From positions 1 to 53,225 of the forward strand of contig NZ_AOPZ01000558.1 in NCBI RefSeq assembly GCF_000414115.1: a stretch of 53,225 nt of DNA. The letters are read 5' to 3'. Position 1 is the first letter of the stretch, and the number at the start of each line of letters is the position of its first letter. This document shows, piece by piece, positions 7,992 to 16,032 of the stretch. Position numbers and translations under genes: made by a program. The stretch is from Streptomyces aurantiacus JA 4570. Its GTDB lineage: Bacteria; Actinomycetota; Actinomycetes; Streptomycetales; Streptomycetaceae. The notes below the pieces were generated by a model. The model did no database searches. It worked only from the letters and a program-made list of their open reading frames with translations, and was not told the DNA's origin.

Positions 7992-8381
7992 GGCGAACTC
8001 CGTCCGAGGTTGTGGTCGGCTTCTGCGCCGGTGGGCCGGTGCTTCGAGGTACCGGACCGGCTCCGGGCGTCTGGTGGGCCGGTGTGCGGATACCGGGGAG
8101 TAACTTCCTGCTGGGGATCTTGTACGGCTGCCGGGGCGGGCGCCGCAACGGTTTCGGAGGGGCCCGCGGGCGGCCGGGCGGTTCACTCATCACGGTGAGC
8201 GGGGGTGCCCACGGCCCCTTGTCCTTGCGGGCCCGGGGGGTGACGGGGCGTACCGGGGTGGACGGGGCCGTGGTGGCGGGCGGCAGCTCGAAGGGGGACG
8301 CGCGCACGTATCCTGAAGGCCCGTCCCGGGAGCCCTGGAGGCCACTCCCGGGAGCCTTGGCGACTACGAAAGCGGCCAGTC
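7992..8381. other. Divergent intergenic region with two operator-like direct repeats
   Basis: This 390 bp region separates the Rv3235-type gene from the DUF6912 gene. No gene is visible. Its notable content is two copies of CCCGGGAGCC-YTGG at 8325-8338 and 8347-8360, 22 bp apart (two helical turns), just upstream of the DUF6912 gene. The second copy is centred on the palindrome CTCCCGGGAG. A -10-like TATCCT lies at 8309-8314, immediately upstream of the repeats. Confidence 0.4.
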
Positions 8382-8897
8382 ATGCGCGTGTACGTACCCC
8401 TGACACTGCCCCGTCTCGCGCAGGCGCACGAGGCCGGTGAACTGGGTCCCGGGCCGCTGACCGCGTACGCCGTGACGCCCGCGCTGCGCGAGTGGTACGT
8501 CTCGGACGACCTCGAGGAGCTGGAGTACGCGGCGCTGAACCGGGCGGCGCTCGCCTCGCTGCGGATGCTCGCAGGAGAGCCGGGGACCGCGCGGCGACGG
8601 GTCGTCCTCGCCGCCGACGTGCCGGACGGGGCCGCCGTCGCCGACCCCGACCGCGGGCTCGACCGGGGTGCCCTGGGCGAGGTGCGGATCACCGCCGCGC
8701 TGCCGCTGGCCAAGGCGGCCGCGGTGCACGTGGACTCCGACGACGCGGAGGCGGACGTCGCCGCGGCGGCCGCCGCGCTGGGGGCGGCGGACCAGGGGGA
8801 CGACGACGCGCAGTTCGTCGTGGACGGCGCCGAGGACCACGAGCTGCTCTGGTACGCGACGCAGGAGATCCCGAACCTGCTCGGGCCGGGGGCCTAG
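8382..8897 (+). CDS. DUF6912-family protein, function unknown
   Basis: This is a 171-residue acidic protein starting MRVYVPLTLPRLAQAHEAGEL, with LTAYAVTPALREWYV, EELEYAALNRAALASLRML and a C-terminal DDAQFVVDGAEDHELLWYATQEIPNLL. I recognise it as a conserved actinobacterial hypothetical (DUF6912) but know of no assigned function. There is no signal peptide or membrane segment, so it is probably cytoplasmic. The ATG lacks a strong ribosome-binding site. The HAD phosphatase gene follows 88 bp downstream in the same direction and may be co-transcribed. Confidence 0.8.
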   Translation: MRVYVPLTLPRLAQAHEAGELGPGPLTAYAVTPALREWYVSDDLEELEYAALNRAALASLRMLAGEPGTARRRVVLAADVPDGAAVADPDRGLDRGALGEVRITAALPLAKAAAVHVDSDDAEADVAAAAAALGAADQGDDDAQFVVDGAEDHELLWYATQEIPNLLGPGA

Positions 8898-8985
8898 GCG
8901 GGCCCAGGCGGGCCTCGGCAGCGCTCGGACCGGGGCGGATCCCGGTGCCGGACGTGTTGTCGGTGGGGCCGGGTACCGTCGTGGC

Positions 8986-9654
8986 ATGGGGACGCAGCAG
9001 CGCGGGGCGCACATCGTTTGGGACTGGAACGGGACACTTCTGCACGACATCGACGCGGTGATCGAGGCGACGAACGCGTCGTTCCTGGAGATCGGGCTCG
9101 AGCAGATCACGCTGGAGCGGTATCGCGAGCTGTACTGCGTGCCGGTGCCGTTGTTCTACGAGCGGCTGATGGGGCGGCTGCCCACCGAGGACGAGTGGCT
9201 CGTGATGGACGCCGTCTTCCACAAGCACTACGGGGCGCGGGTGGACGCGTGCGGGCTCGCCGAGGGCGCGGCGGAGCTGCTCGCGCTGCGGCAGGCCGAG
9301 GGGCGTACGCAGTCGTTGTTGTCGTTGGCGCCGCACGATCATCTGGTGCCGCTGGTGCGGCGGCACGGGATCGCTGAGCGGTTCGTGCGGATCGACGGGC
9401 GTACGGACGCCTCCCATGCCGGGAAGGCCGAGCGGATGGTCCGGCATCTCGCCGAGCTGGCCGGGGTGGCCGTCGAGCAGGTCGTCGTCATCGGGGACGC
9501 CGTTGACGACGCCCGGGCGGCGGCGCATGTGGGGGCCCGGGCCGTGCTGTACACCGGGGGGTCCCACAGCCGGGCCAGCCTGGAAGCCGCGGGGGTGCCC
9601 GTGGTCGACAGCCTCGGGGAGGCTGTGGACACCGCGGAGCGGTTGGTGGCGTGA
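8986..9654 (+). CDS. HAD-family hydrolase with Asp-Trp-Asn nucleophile motif
   Basis: This 222-residue HAD-superfamily protein probably dephosphorylates a small metabolite. Motif I is D13-W-N-G-T (VWDWNGTLLHD), so the usual second Asp (general acid/base) is replaced by Asn15. Motif II is near SLLSLAPHDH, the motif III lysine is likely in DASHAGKAERM, and motif IV is VVIGDAVDDARAA. A helical cap (about 20-90: LEQITLERYRELYCVPVPLFYE) indicates the C1-cap group resembling phosphoglycolate phosphatases. The ATG at 8986 is the only start that begins at the Rossmann core. It converges with the PfpI gene; the stops are 37 bp apart. Confidence 0.85.
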   Translation: MGTQQRGAHIVWDWNGTLLHDIDAVIEATNASFLEIGLEQITLERYRELYCVPVPLFYERLMGRLPTEDEWLVMDAVFHKHYGARVDACGLAEGAAELLALRQAEGRTQSLLSLAPHDHLVPLVRRHGIAERFVRIDGRTDASHAGKAERMVRHLAELAGVAVEQVVVIGDAVDDARAAAHVGARAVLYTGGSHSRASLEAAGVPVVDSLGEAVDTAERLVA

Positions 9655-9691
9655 GCTTGCGGACCAGCCGCCCGCAGGGGGGAGCGGAGGG

Positions 9692-10258
9692 CTACGTGAC
9701 CGGTGCCTTCGCCCTCAGCACAGTCAAGAACTCCCGCATCCACCCGGAGTGATCCGGCCAGGCCCTGGCCGAGACCAGCGTGCCGTCGACCACCGCTTCC
9801 GCGTCCTGGAAGGTGGCGCCCGCCGCCTGCATGTCGATTTCCAGGGCCGGGTAGGCCGTCACGCGGCGGCCCGCGAGGCTGCCGATGGCCGCGGTGAGCA
9901 GCGGGCCGTGGCAGATCTGGGCGACGGGCTTGTCCGCGTCGAAGAACGACTTGAGGATCTTGCGGAGCTCGGGGTCGCCCCGGAGGTACTCGGGCGCGCG
10001 GCCGCCGGGGATCACCAGCGCCACGTACTGACCCGGATCCACCTCCGAGAAGGCCAGGTCGGCAGGCCAGGTGTACCCCGGCTTCTCGGTGTACGTGTCG
10101 AAGCCCGGCTCGAAGTCGTGCACCACGAACTGGAGCTTCTTGCGGGCGGGGGCCGCGATGTGGACGTCGTAGCCCTCCTCGCGCAGGCGCTGGAAGGGGT
10201 AGAGGACCTCCAGTGACTCCGCCGCGTCACCGGTGACGATCAGGATCTTGGCTGCCAT
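9692..10258 (-). CDS. DJ-1/PfpI-family protein (class I glutamine amidotransferase fold)
   Basis: This is a 188-residue DJ-1/PfpI protein. The nucleophile elbow is AQICHGP with C116-H117, and an N-terminal acidic residue (E14 or E17 in DAAESLEVLYPF) could complete the site. Family members include intracellular proteases, glyoxalases and protein/nucleotide deglycases, and sequence alone does not discriminate between them. PGYTWPADLAFSEVDPGQYVALVIPGGRAPEYLR is the conserved core. The ATG has GGGAG about 9 nt upstream. The gene faces away from the glutamate dehydrogenase gene across a 581 bp intergenic region. Confidence 0.87.
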   Translation of the reverse strand: MAAKILIVTGDAAESLEVLYPFQRLREEGYDVHIAAPARKKLQFVVHDFEPGFDTYTEKPGYTWPADLAFSEVDPGQYVALVIPGGRAPEYLRGDPELRKILKSFFDADKPVAQICHGPLLTAAIGSLAGRRVTAYPALEIDMQAAGATFQDAEAVVDGTLVSARAWPDHSGWMREFLTVLRAKAPVT

Positions 10259-10839
10259 GGCTGTTCGCTCCCGAGTCGGTCGCGCGGGCGCCGCCGCGTG
10301 GGCGCGACGTCCGGCACGCTCCATGTGCGTTCCGTCACGCTCAACGTGCATCGGCCCGCCCCGTTTGCCAAGGGGGCGCCGGAGGGTACGAAGGGGCGCC
10401 CACCTGCCCGCGGCCGTATGTGGCCGGATCCGCACACGACCCCGTGGTGCGACTGTGCAGACTGTCAAACTTCGCCCCCTGGTTTTGTACACATACGGCT
10501 CATGACGAGTTCCCGGTGCGGGGCGATAGCCTTGTCCCGTGATCAGCGCGATATCCCGCGGAGGCGACGTCGCCTCCGCCTCGCGCCCGGAGACCACGGA
10601 GTACACGAACCGTGCCGGGCGCCACGCTGACGACTCTTCCCGGAGCGGATGTCGCGGACATCGTCGACATCACAGACAGCTGGGTCGGCCAATGATTTCG
10701 CCGGATTTGGCGGATAACCGCCCGGTCATCGCTCATCGCGGCATAACGTCGAATCGGACCGGAGACCCCGCGTCGCAGCGTTATGTCACATCACTTCCTT
10801 CTACGTCACGCAACGGCGCGCGACAGGAGTCAGAGGACA
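10259..10839. other. Long divergent regulatory region upstream of pfpI-like and glutamate dehydrogenase genes
   Basis: No gene is apparent in these 581 bp. Visible structures are an imperfect inverted repeat around 10323-10351 (ATGTGCGTT / AACGTGCAT), a GGGCGCC/GGCGCCC hairpin (10374-10401), a perfect 22-bp palindrome (10558-10579, listed separately), a GGCGG-ataa-CCGCC hairpin (10709-10722), and an inverted repeat CATAACG (10742-10748) / CGTTATG (10779-10785) close to the dehydrogenase start. A -10-like TAGCCT lies at 10527-10532. This density suggests layered control of the dehydrogenase. Confidence 0.45.
10558..10579. promoter_or_regulatory. Perfect 22-bp palindrome, candidate operator
   Basis: The half-site GCGGAGGCGAC is followed directly by its exact reverse complement with no spacer. 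It lies about 20 bp after a -10-like TAGCCT and 260 bp before the dehydrogenase start. It could bind a dimeric regulator or form an RNA hairpin in a long leader. Confidence 0.5.
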
Positions 10840-13800
10840 ATGCAGACCAAGCTGGACGAAGCCAAGGCCGAGCTGCTCGCGCGGGCGGCCCGGGTAGCTG
10901 AGAACAGCCCGGTCGGGGGGCGCCTGCCTACGGGAGCACCGACCGGGTCCACGGGCGGGAGCAAGAGCGGCGGGAGGGGCGGCTCGGACCAGGCGACGGG
11001 CCCGGCCGACCACGCCGACCTCCAAAAAGTGCTCGCGTTCCTCCAGCGCTACTACCTGCACACCGCCCCCGAGGACCTCACCGACCGCGACCCGGTCGAC
11101 GTCTTCGGAGCCGCCTACTCCCACTACCGCCTGGCCGAGAACCGCCCTCAGGGCACGGCCAACGTCCGGGTGCACACCCCGACCGTCGAGGAGAACGGCT
11201 GGACGTGCAGCCACTCCGTCGTCGAGGTCGTGACCGACGACATGCCGTTCCTGGTGGACTCCGTCACCAACGAGCTGTCCCGGCAGGGACGCGGCATCCA
11301 CGTCGTGATCCACCCGCAGGTCGTGGTCCGCCGTGACGTCACCGGCAAGCTCCTCGAAGTACTCCCCGAGGCCCCGAGCGGCGCCGAGCGCCCGCACGAC
11401 GCTGTCACCGAGTCGTGGATCCACGTCGAGATCGACCGTGAGACCGACCGCTCCGACCTGAAGCAGATCACCGCCGACCTGCTGCGCATCCTGTCCGACG
11501 TCCGCGAGACGGTCGAGGACTGGGAGAAGATGCGCGACTCCGCGCTGCGCATCGCCGACGAACTGCCCACCGAGCCGACCGCCGACGACGTCCGCGACCA
11601 GGAGGTCGAGGAGGCCCGCGAACTCCTTCGCTGGCTGGCCGCCGACCACTTCACCTTCCTCGGCTACCGCGAGTACGACCTGACGGACGAGGACTCGCTC
11701 GCCGCCGTCCCCGGCACCGGCCTCGGCATCCTGCGCGCCGACCCGCAGCACAGCGAGGGCGACGACCACCACCCGGTCAGCCCGTCCTTCAACCGGCTGC
11801 CCGCCGACGCCCGCGCCAAGGCCCGCGAGCACAAGCTCCTGGTCCTGACGAAGGCCAACAGCCGCTCCACGGTGCACCGGCCCAGCTACCTCGACTACGT
11901 CGGCGTGAAGAAGTTCGACGAGCAGGGCAACGTCGTCGGCGAGCGCCGCTTCCTCGGCCTGTTCTCCTCGGCCGCGTACACCGAGTCCGTGCGCCGCGTG
12001 CCGGTCATCCGCCGCAAGGTCGAGGAGGTCCTCAAGGGCGCGGGCTTCTCGCCCAACAGCCACGACGGCCGTGACCTGCTGCAGATCCTGGAGACGTACC
12101 CGCGCGACGAGCTCTTCCAGACCCCGCCCGACGAGCTGCGGTCCATCGTCACGTCCGTGCTCTACCTCCAGGAACGCCGCCGCCTGCGCCTGTACCTGCG
12201 CAAGGACGAGTACGGCCGCTACTACTCCGCGCTCGTCTACCTGCCGCGCGACCGCTACACCACCGGCGTCCGGCTGCGGATCATCGACATCCTCAAGGAG
12301 GAACTGAACGGCGCCAGCGTCGACTTCACGGCCTGGAACACCGAGTCGATCCTCTCCCGCATCCACTTCGTCGTCCGCGTCCCCAAGGGCGGCGAGGTCC
12401 CCGATCTCTCCGACGCCGACGTCGAGCGCATCGAGGCCCGCCTGGTCGAGGCCGCCCGCTCCTGGGCCGACGGCTTCGGCGAGGCGCTGACCGCCGAGCT
12501 GGGCGAGGAGCGCGCCGCGGAACTCCTGCGCCGGTACGGCAACGCGTTCCCCGAGGGCTACAAGGCCGACCACACCCCGCGTGCCGCGGTCGCCGACCTC
12601 GTCCACCTGGAGCGGCTCTCCCAGCAGAGCCAGCAGGACTTCGCGCTCAGCCTGTACGAGCCCGTGGGCGCCGCCCCCGACGAGCGCCGCTTCAAGATCT
12701 ACCGGGCCGGCGCGCAGATCTCGCTGTCCGCCGTGCTGCCCGTCCTGCAGCGCCTGGGCGTCGAGGTCACCGACGAGCGGCCCTACGAGCTGCGCTGCTC
12801 GGACCGCACCAGCGCCTGGATCTACGACTTCGGCCTGCGCATGCCGAAGTCGGGGAACGGCAACGGCGACTACCTGGGCGACGACGGCCGGGCCCGCTTC
12901 CAGGAGGCGTTCGCCGCCGCCTGGACCGGCGAGGCCGAGGTCGACGGCTTCAACTCCCTGGTCCTGCGCGCCGGCCTCAACTGGCGCCAGGCGATGGTCC
13001 TGCGGGCCTACGCCAAGTACCTGCGCCAGGCCGGCTCCACCTTCAGCCAGGACTACATGGAGGACACCCTCCGCAACAACGTCCACACCACGCGGCTGCT
13101 CGTCTCGCTCTTCGAGGCCCGGATGTCCCCGGACCGCCAGCGCGCGGGCACCGAGCTGACCGACGGGCTCCTGGAGGAGCTGGACGGCGCCCTGGACCAG
13201 GTCGCATCCCTCGACGAGGACCGCATCCTGCGCTCCTTCCTCACCGTCATCAAGGCGACGCTGCGCACCAACTTCTTCCAGGAGGCGGCGGGCGGCAAGC
13301 CGCACGGCTACGTCTCCATGAAGCTGGACCCGCAGGCCATCCCCGACCTGCCCGAGCCGCGCCCGGCGTACGAGATCTGGGTGTACTCGCCGCGGGTCGA
13401 GGGCGTGCACCTGCGCTTCGGCAAGGTCGCGCGCGGCGGTCTGCGCTGGTCCGACCGGAAGGAGGACTTCCGTACGGAGATCCTCGGCCTGGTCAAGGCG
13501 CAGATGGTGAAGAACACCGTGATCGTGCCGGTGGGCGCGAAGGGCGGCTTCGTCGCCAAGCAGCTGCCCGACCCGTCGGTGGACCGCGACGCGTGGCTCG
13601 CGGAGGGCGTCGCCTGCTACAAGACGTTCATCTCGGCGCTGCTCGACATCACCGACAACCTGGTCGCGGGCGAGGTCGTGCCCCCGGCGGACGTCGTCCG
13701 GCACGACGAGGACGACACGTACCTGGTGGTCGCGGCCGACAAGGGCACGGCGACGTTCTCCGACATCGCCAACGAGGTCGCCGAGTCGTACAACTTCTGG

Positions 13801-15843
13801 CTCGGGGACGCCTTCGCCTCCGGCGGCTCCGCGGGCTACGACCACAAGGGCATGGGCATCACCGCGCGCGGCGCCTGGGAGTCCGTGAAGCGGCACTTCC
13901 AGGAGCTGGGCGTGAACACCCAGACCGAGGACTTCACGGTCGTCGGCGTCGGCGACATGTCCGGTGACGTGTTCGGCAACGGCATGCTGCTCTCCGAGCA
14001 CATCCGCCTGGTCGCGGCCTTCGACCACCGGCACATCTTCATCGACCCGAACCCGGACGCGGCCACCTCCTACGCCGAGCGCCGCCGCCTGTTCGAGCTG
14101 CCGCGCTCCAGCTGGGCCGACTACAACAAGGAACTGCTCTCCCCGGGCGGCGGGATCTTCCCGCGCTCGGCCAAGGCGATCCAGCTCAACGCCCACACCC
14201 GCCAGGCCCTCGGCATCGAGACCGGCGGCGCCAAGATGACCCCGGCCGAGCTGATGCAGGCCATCCTCAAGGCGCCGGTGGACCTGCTGTGGAACGGCGG
14301 CATCGGTACGTACGTGAAGGCGAGCGCCGAGTCGCACGCGGACGTCGGCGACAAGGCCAACGACGCGATCCGCGTCGACGGCGCCGACCTGCGCGTGAAG
14401 GTCGTCGGCGAGGGCGGCAACCTCGGCCTCACCCAGCTCGGCCGGATCGAGTTCGCGCGCGCCGGCGGCCGTATCAACACGGACGCCATCGACAACAGCG
14501 CGGGCGTGGACACCTCCGACCACGAGGTGAACATCAAGATCCTGCTGAACGCCGTGGTGCAGGCCGGGGACATGACGGTCAAGCAGCGCAACAAGCTGCT
14601 CGCCGAAATGACCGACGAGGTCGGCCAGTTGGTGCTGCGCAACAACTACGCGCAGAACACGGCGCTCGCCAACTCCGTCTTCGAGTCGCCCTCGCTGCTC
14701 CACGCCCACCAGCGCTTCATGCGCCGCCTGGGCCGTGAGGGCCAGCTCGACCGGGGTCTGGAGTTCCTGCCCGCCGACCGGCAGATCCGCGAACTGCTCA
14801 ACTCCGGCCGCGGCCTCTCGCAGCCCGAGCTCGCGGTGCTCCTCGCGTACACGAAGATCGTGGCCGCGGACGAGCTGATCCACACGACGCTGCCGGACGA
14901 CGACTACCTGCGGCGGCTGCTGCACGCGTACTTCCCGAAGGCGCTGCGCGAGAAGTTCCCCGAGCAGGTCGACGGGCACGCGCTGCGCCGCGAGATCATC
15001 ACGACCGTCCTGGTCAACGACACCGTCAACTCCGGTGGCTCGACCTTCCTGCACCGGCTGCGCGAGGAGACCGGCGCCTCCCTGGAGGAGATCGTGCGCG
15101 CGCAGCTCTGCGCCCGCGCGATCTTCGGGCTCGGCGAGGTCTGGGACGCCGTGGAGGCGCTGGACAACGTGGTGGCCGCCGACGTGCAGACGCGGGTGCG
15201 GCTGCACTCCCGCCGGCTCGTCGAGCGCGGCACGCGCTGGCTGCTCAACAACCGGCCGCAGCCGGTGCAGCTCGCCGAGACCGTCGAGTTCTTCAGCGAG
15301 GGCGTCGCCCAGGTGTGGACGCAGCTGCCGAAGCTGATGCGCGGCTCCGACCTGGAGTGGTACGAGGGCATCCGCGAGGAGCTGACCGGGGAGGGCGTCC
15401 CGGACGAGCTGGCCCAGCGGGTCGCCGGGTTCTCCTCGGCCTTCCCGGCGCTCGACATCGTGGCCGTCGCGGACCGCATGGGCAAGGAGCCGCTGGCCGT
15501 CGCCGAGGTGTACTACGACCTCGCGGACCGGCTGCGGATCACCCAGCTCATGGACCGGATCATCGAGCTGCCGCGGGCCGACCGCTGGCAGTCGATGGCC
15601 CGCGCCTCCATCCGCGAGGACCTGTACGCGGCGCACGCCGCGCTGACCTCCGACGTGCTGGCCGTCGGCAACGGCGCGTCCACGCCGGAGCAGCGGTTCA
15701 AGGCGTGGGAGGAGAAGAACGCGGCGATCCTGGGCCGGGCCCGGACCACCCTGGAGGAGATCCAGGGCTCCGACGCCTTCGACCTGGCCAACCTGTCGGT
15801 GGCCATGCGGACGATGCGGACGCTGCTGCGCACGCATTCGTAG
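10840..15843 (+). CDS. Large NAD-specific glutamate dehydrogenase (GDH-180 type)
   Basis: This 1667-residue enzyme deaminates glutamate to 2-oxoglutarate with NAD and belongs to the 180-kDa class first described in Streptomyces clavuligerus and Pseudomonas. The long N-terminal part (about 1-700) carries ACT-like regulatory segments. The catalytic core contains GGLRWSDRKEDFRTEILGLV and MVKNTVIVPVGAKGGFVAKQ (about 890-910, with the substrate-binding lysine region), then VVGVGDMSGDVFGNGML (nucleotide-binding fold), EGGNLGLTQLGRIEFA and DNSAGVDTSDHEVNIKI. The C-terminal helical domain is complete. The ATG at 10840 gives the usual MQTKLDEAKAEL start and has GAGGA just upstream. A very strong terminator follows. 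Confidence 0.96.
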   Translation: MQTKLDEAKAELLARAARVAENSPVGGRLPTGAPTGSTGGSKSGGRGGSDQATGPADHADLQKVLAFLQRYYLHTAPEDLTDRDPVDVFGAAYSHYRLAENRPQGTANVRVHTPTVEENGWTCSHSVVEVVTDDMPFLVDSVTNELSRQGRGIHVVIHPQVVVRRDVTGKLLEVLPEAPSGAERPHDAVTESWIHVEIDRETDRSDLKQITADLLRILSDVRETVEDWEKMRDSALRIADELPTEPTADDVRDQEVEEARELLRWLAADHFTFLGYREYDLTDEDSLAAVPGTGLGILRADPQHSEGDDHHPVSPSFNRLPADARAKAREHKLLVLTKANSRSTVHRPSYLDYVGVKKFDEQGNVVGERRFLGLFSSAAYTESVRRVPVIRRKVEEVLKGAGFSPNSHDGRDLLQILETYPRDELFQTPPDELRSIVTSVLYLQERRRLRLYLRKDEYGRYYSALVYLPRDRYTTGVRLRIIDILKEELNGASVDFTAWNTESILSRIHFVVRVPKGGEVPDLSDADVERIEARLVEAARSWADGFGEALTAELGEERAAELLRRYGNAFPEGYKADHTPRAAVADLVHLERLSQQSQQDFALSLYEPVGAAPDERRFKIYRAGAQISLSAVLPVLQRLGVEVTDERPYELRCSDRTSAWIYDFGLRMPKSGNGNGDYLGDDGRARFQEAFAAAWTGEAEVDGFNSLVLRAGLNWRQAMVLRAYAKYLRQAGSTFSQDYMEDTLRNNVHTTRLLVSLFEARMSPDRQRAGTELTDGLLEELDGALDQVASLDEDRILRSFLTVIKATLRTNFFQEAAGGKPHGYVSMKLDPQAIPDLPEPRPAYEIWVYSPRVEGVHLRFGKVARGGLRWSDRKEDFRTEILGLVKAQMVKNTVIVPVGAKGGFVAKQLPDPSVDRDAWLAEGVACYKTFISALLDITDNLVAGEVVPPADVVRHDEDDTYLVVAADKGTATFSDIANEVAESYNFWLGDAFASGGSAGYDHKGMGITARGAWESVKRHFQELGVNTQTEDFTVVGVGDMSGDVFGNGMLLSEHIRLVAAFDHRHIFIDPNPDAATSYAERRRLFELPRSSWADYNKELLSPGGGIFPRSAKAIQLNAHTRQALGIETGGAKMTPAELMQAILKAPVDLLWNGGIGTYVKASAESHADVGDKANDAIRVDGADLRVKVVGEGGNLGLTQLGRIEFARAGGRINTDAIDNSAGVDTSDHEVNIKILLNAVVQAGDMTVKQRNKLLAEMTDEVGQLVLRNNYAQNTALANSVFESPSLLHAHQRFMRRLGREGQLDRGLEFLPADRQIRELLNSGRGLSQPELAVLLAYTKIVAADELIHTTLPDDDYLRRLLHAYFPKALREKFPEQVDGHALRREIITTVLVNDTVNSGGSTFLHRLREETGASLEEIVRAQLCARAIFGLGEVWDAVEALDNVVAADVQTRVRLHSRRLVERGTRWLLNNRPQPVQLAETVEFFSEGVAQVWTQLPKLMRGSDLEWYEGIREELTGEGVPDELAQRVAGFSSAFPALDIVAVADRMGKEPLAVAEVYYDLADRLRITQLMDRIIELPRADRWQSMARASIREDLYAAHAALTSDVLAVGNGASTPEQRFKAWEEKNAAILGRARTTLEEIQGSDAFDLANLSVAMRTMRTLLRTHS

Positions 15844-15856
15844 GTCTTACGTTGCC

Positions 15857-15892
15857 GGGGGCGCTCCGCACCGTGTGGTGCGGGGCGCCCCC
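15857..15892 (+). terminator. Strong intrinsic terminator after glutamate dehydrogenase
   Basis: Arms GGGGGCGC (15857-15864) and GCGCCCCC (15885-15892), a T-G pair and CCGCACC/GGTGCGG form a 16-pair stem with a GTGT loop, 13 bp after the stop codon. The trailing sequence (CGTCGGCTTTT) is mildly T-rich. Confidence 0.88.
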
Positions 15893-15927
15893 GTCGGCTT
15901 TTCCGGCGGAACGGGTGATGAGCGTCG

Positions 15928-15954
15928 CCAAATGCCGTCAATTCCGGCATTTGG
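15928..15954. promoter_or_regulatory. 10-bp inverted repeat upstream of the glycosylation cassette
   Basis: CCAAATGCCG (15928-15937) and CGGCATTTGG (15945-15954) are exact inverted repeats with the 7-nt centre TCAATTC. A -10-like TAGATG follows at 15962-15967. The repeat lies where a -35 region would be, so an operator for the cassette is likely; the AT-rich arms argue against a simple terminator. Confidence 0.5.
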
Positions 15955-15979
15955 GCTACGGTAGATGAGATTGTCTGAC

Positions 15980-16012
15980 GGATGGATCCCGGATGGATCC
16001 CGGATGGACCCC
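15980..16012 (+). repeat. Three tandem 11-bp repeats before the cassette
   Basis: GGATGGATCCC occurs twice exactly (15980-15990, 15991-16001) and once with one change (GGATGGACCCC, 16002-16012), ending 20 bp before the start codon. The 11-bp period places each copy on the same DNA face. It would lie in the transcript leader if the promoter is at about 15962. Confidence 0.75.
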
Positions 16013-16032
16013 GGACGGAGCAGGGTGAGCCG

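Noticed and set aside
4408..8307. A 1299-codon antisense frame opposite secA
   Set aside because: Same shadow effect. The plus strand encodes complete SecA, and the antisense text is Leu/Val/Asp-biased with no domain.
10463..10468. Minus-strand TTGACA as a -35 for the PfpI gene
   Set aside because: No acceptable -10 lies 16-19 bp away, and the start codon is about 200 bp off.
10801..15837. A continuous antisense frame of about 1680 codons opposite the glutamate dehydrogenase
   Set aside because: It mirrors a strongly coded gene with G/C third positions, which leaves the opposite frame free of stops. Its translation is low-complexity and matches no family.
15857..15892. The long hairpin after glutamate dehydrogenase as a riboswitch or small RNA
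   Set aside because: It is a single simple stem 13 bp after a stop codon, which a terminator explains fully.
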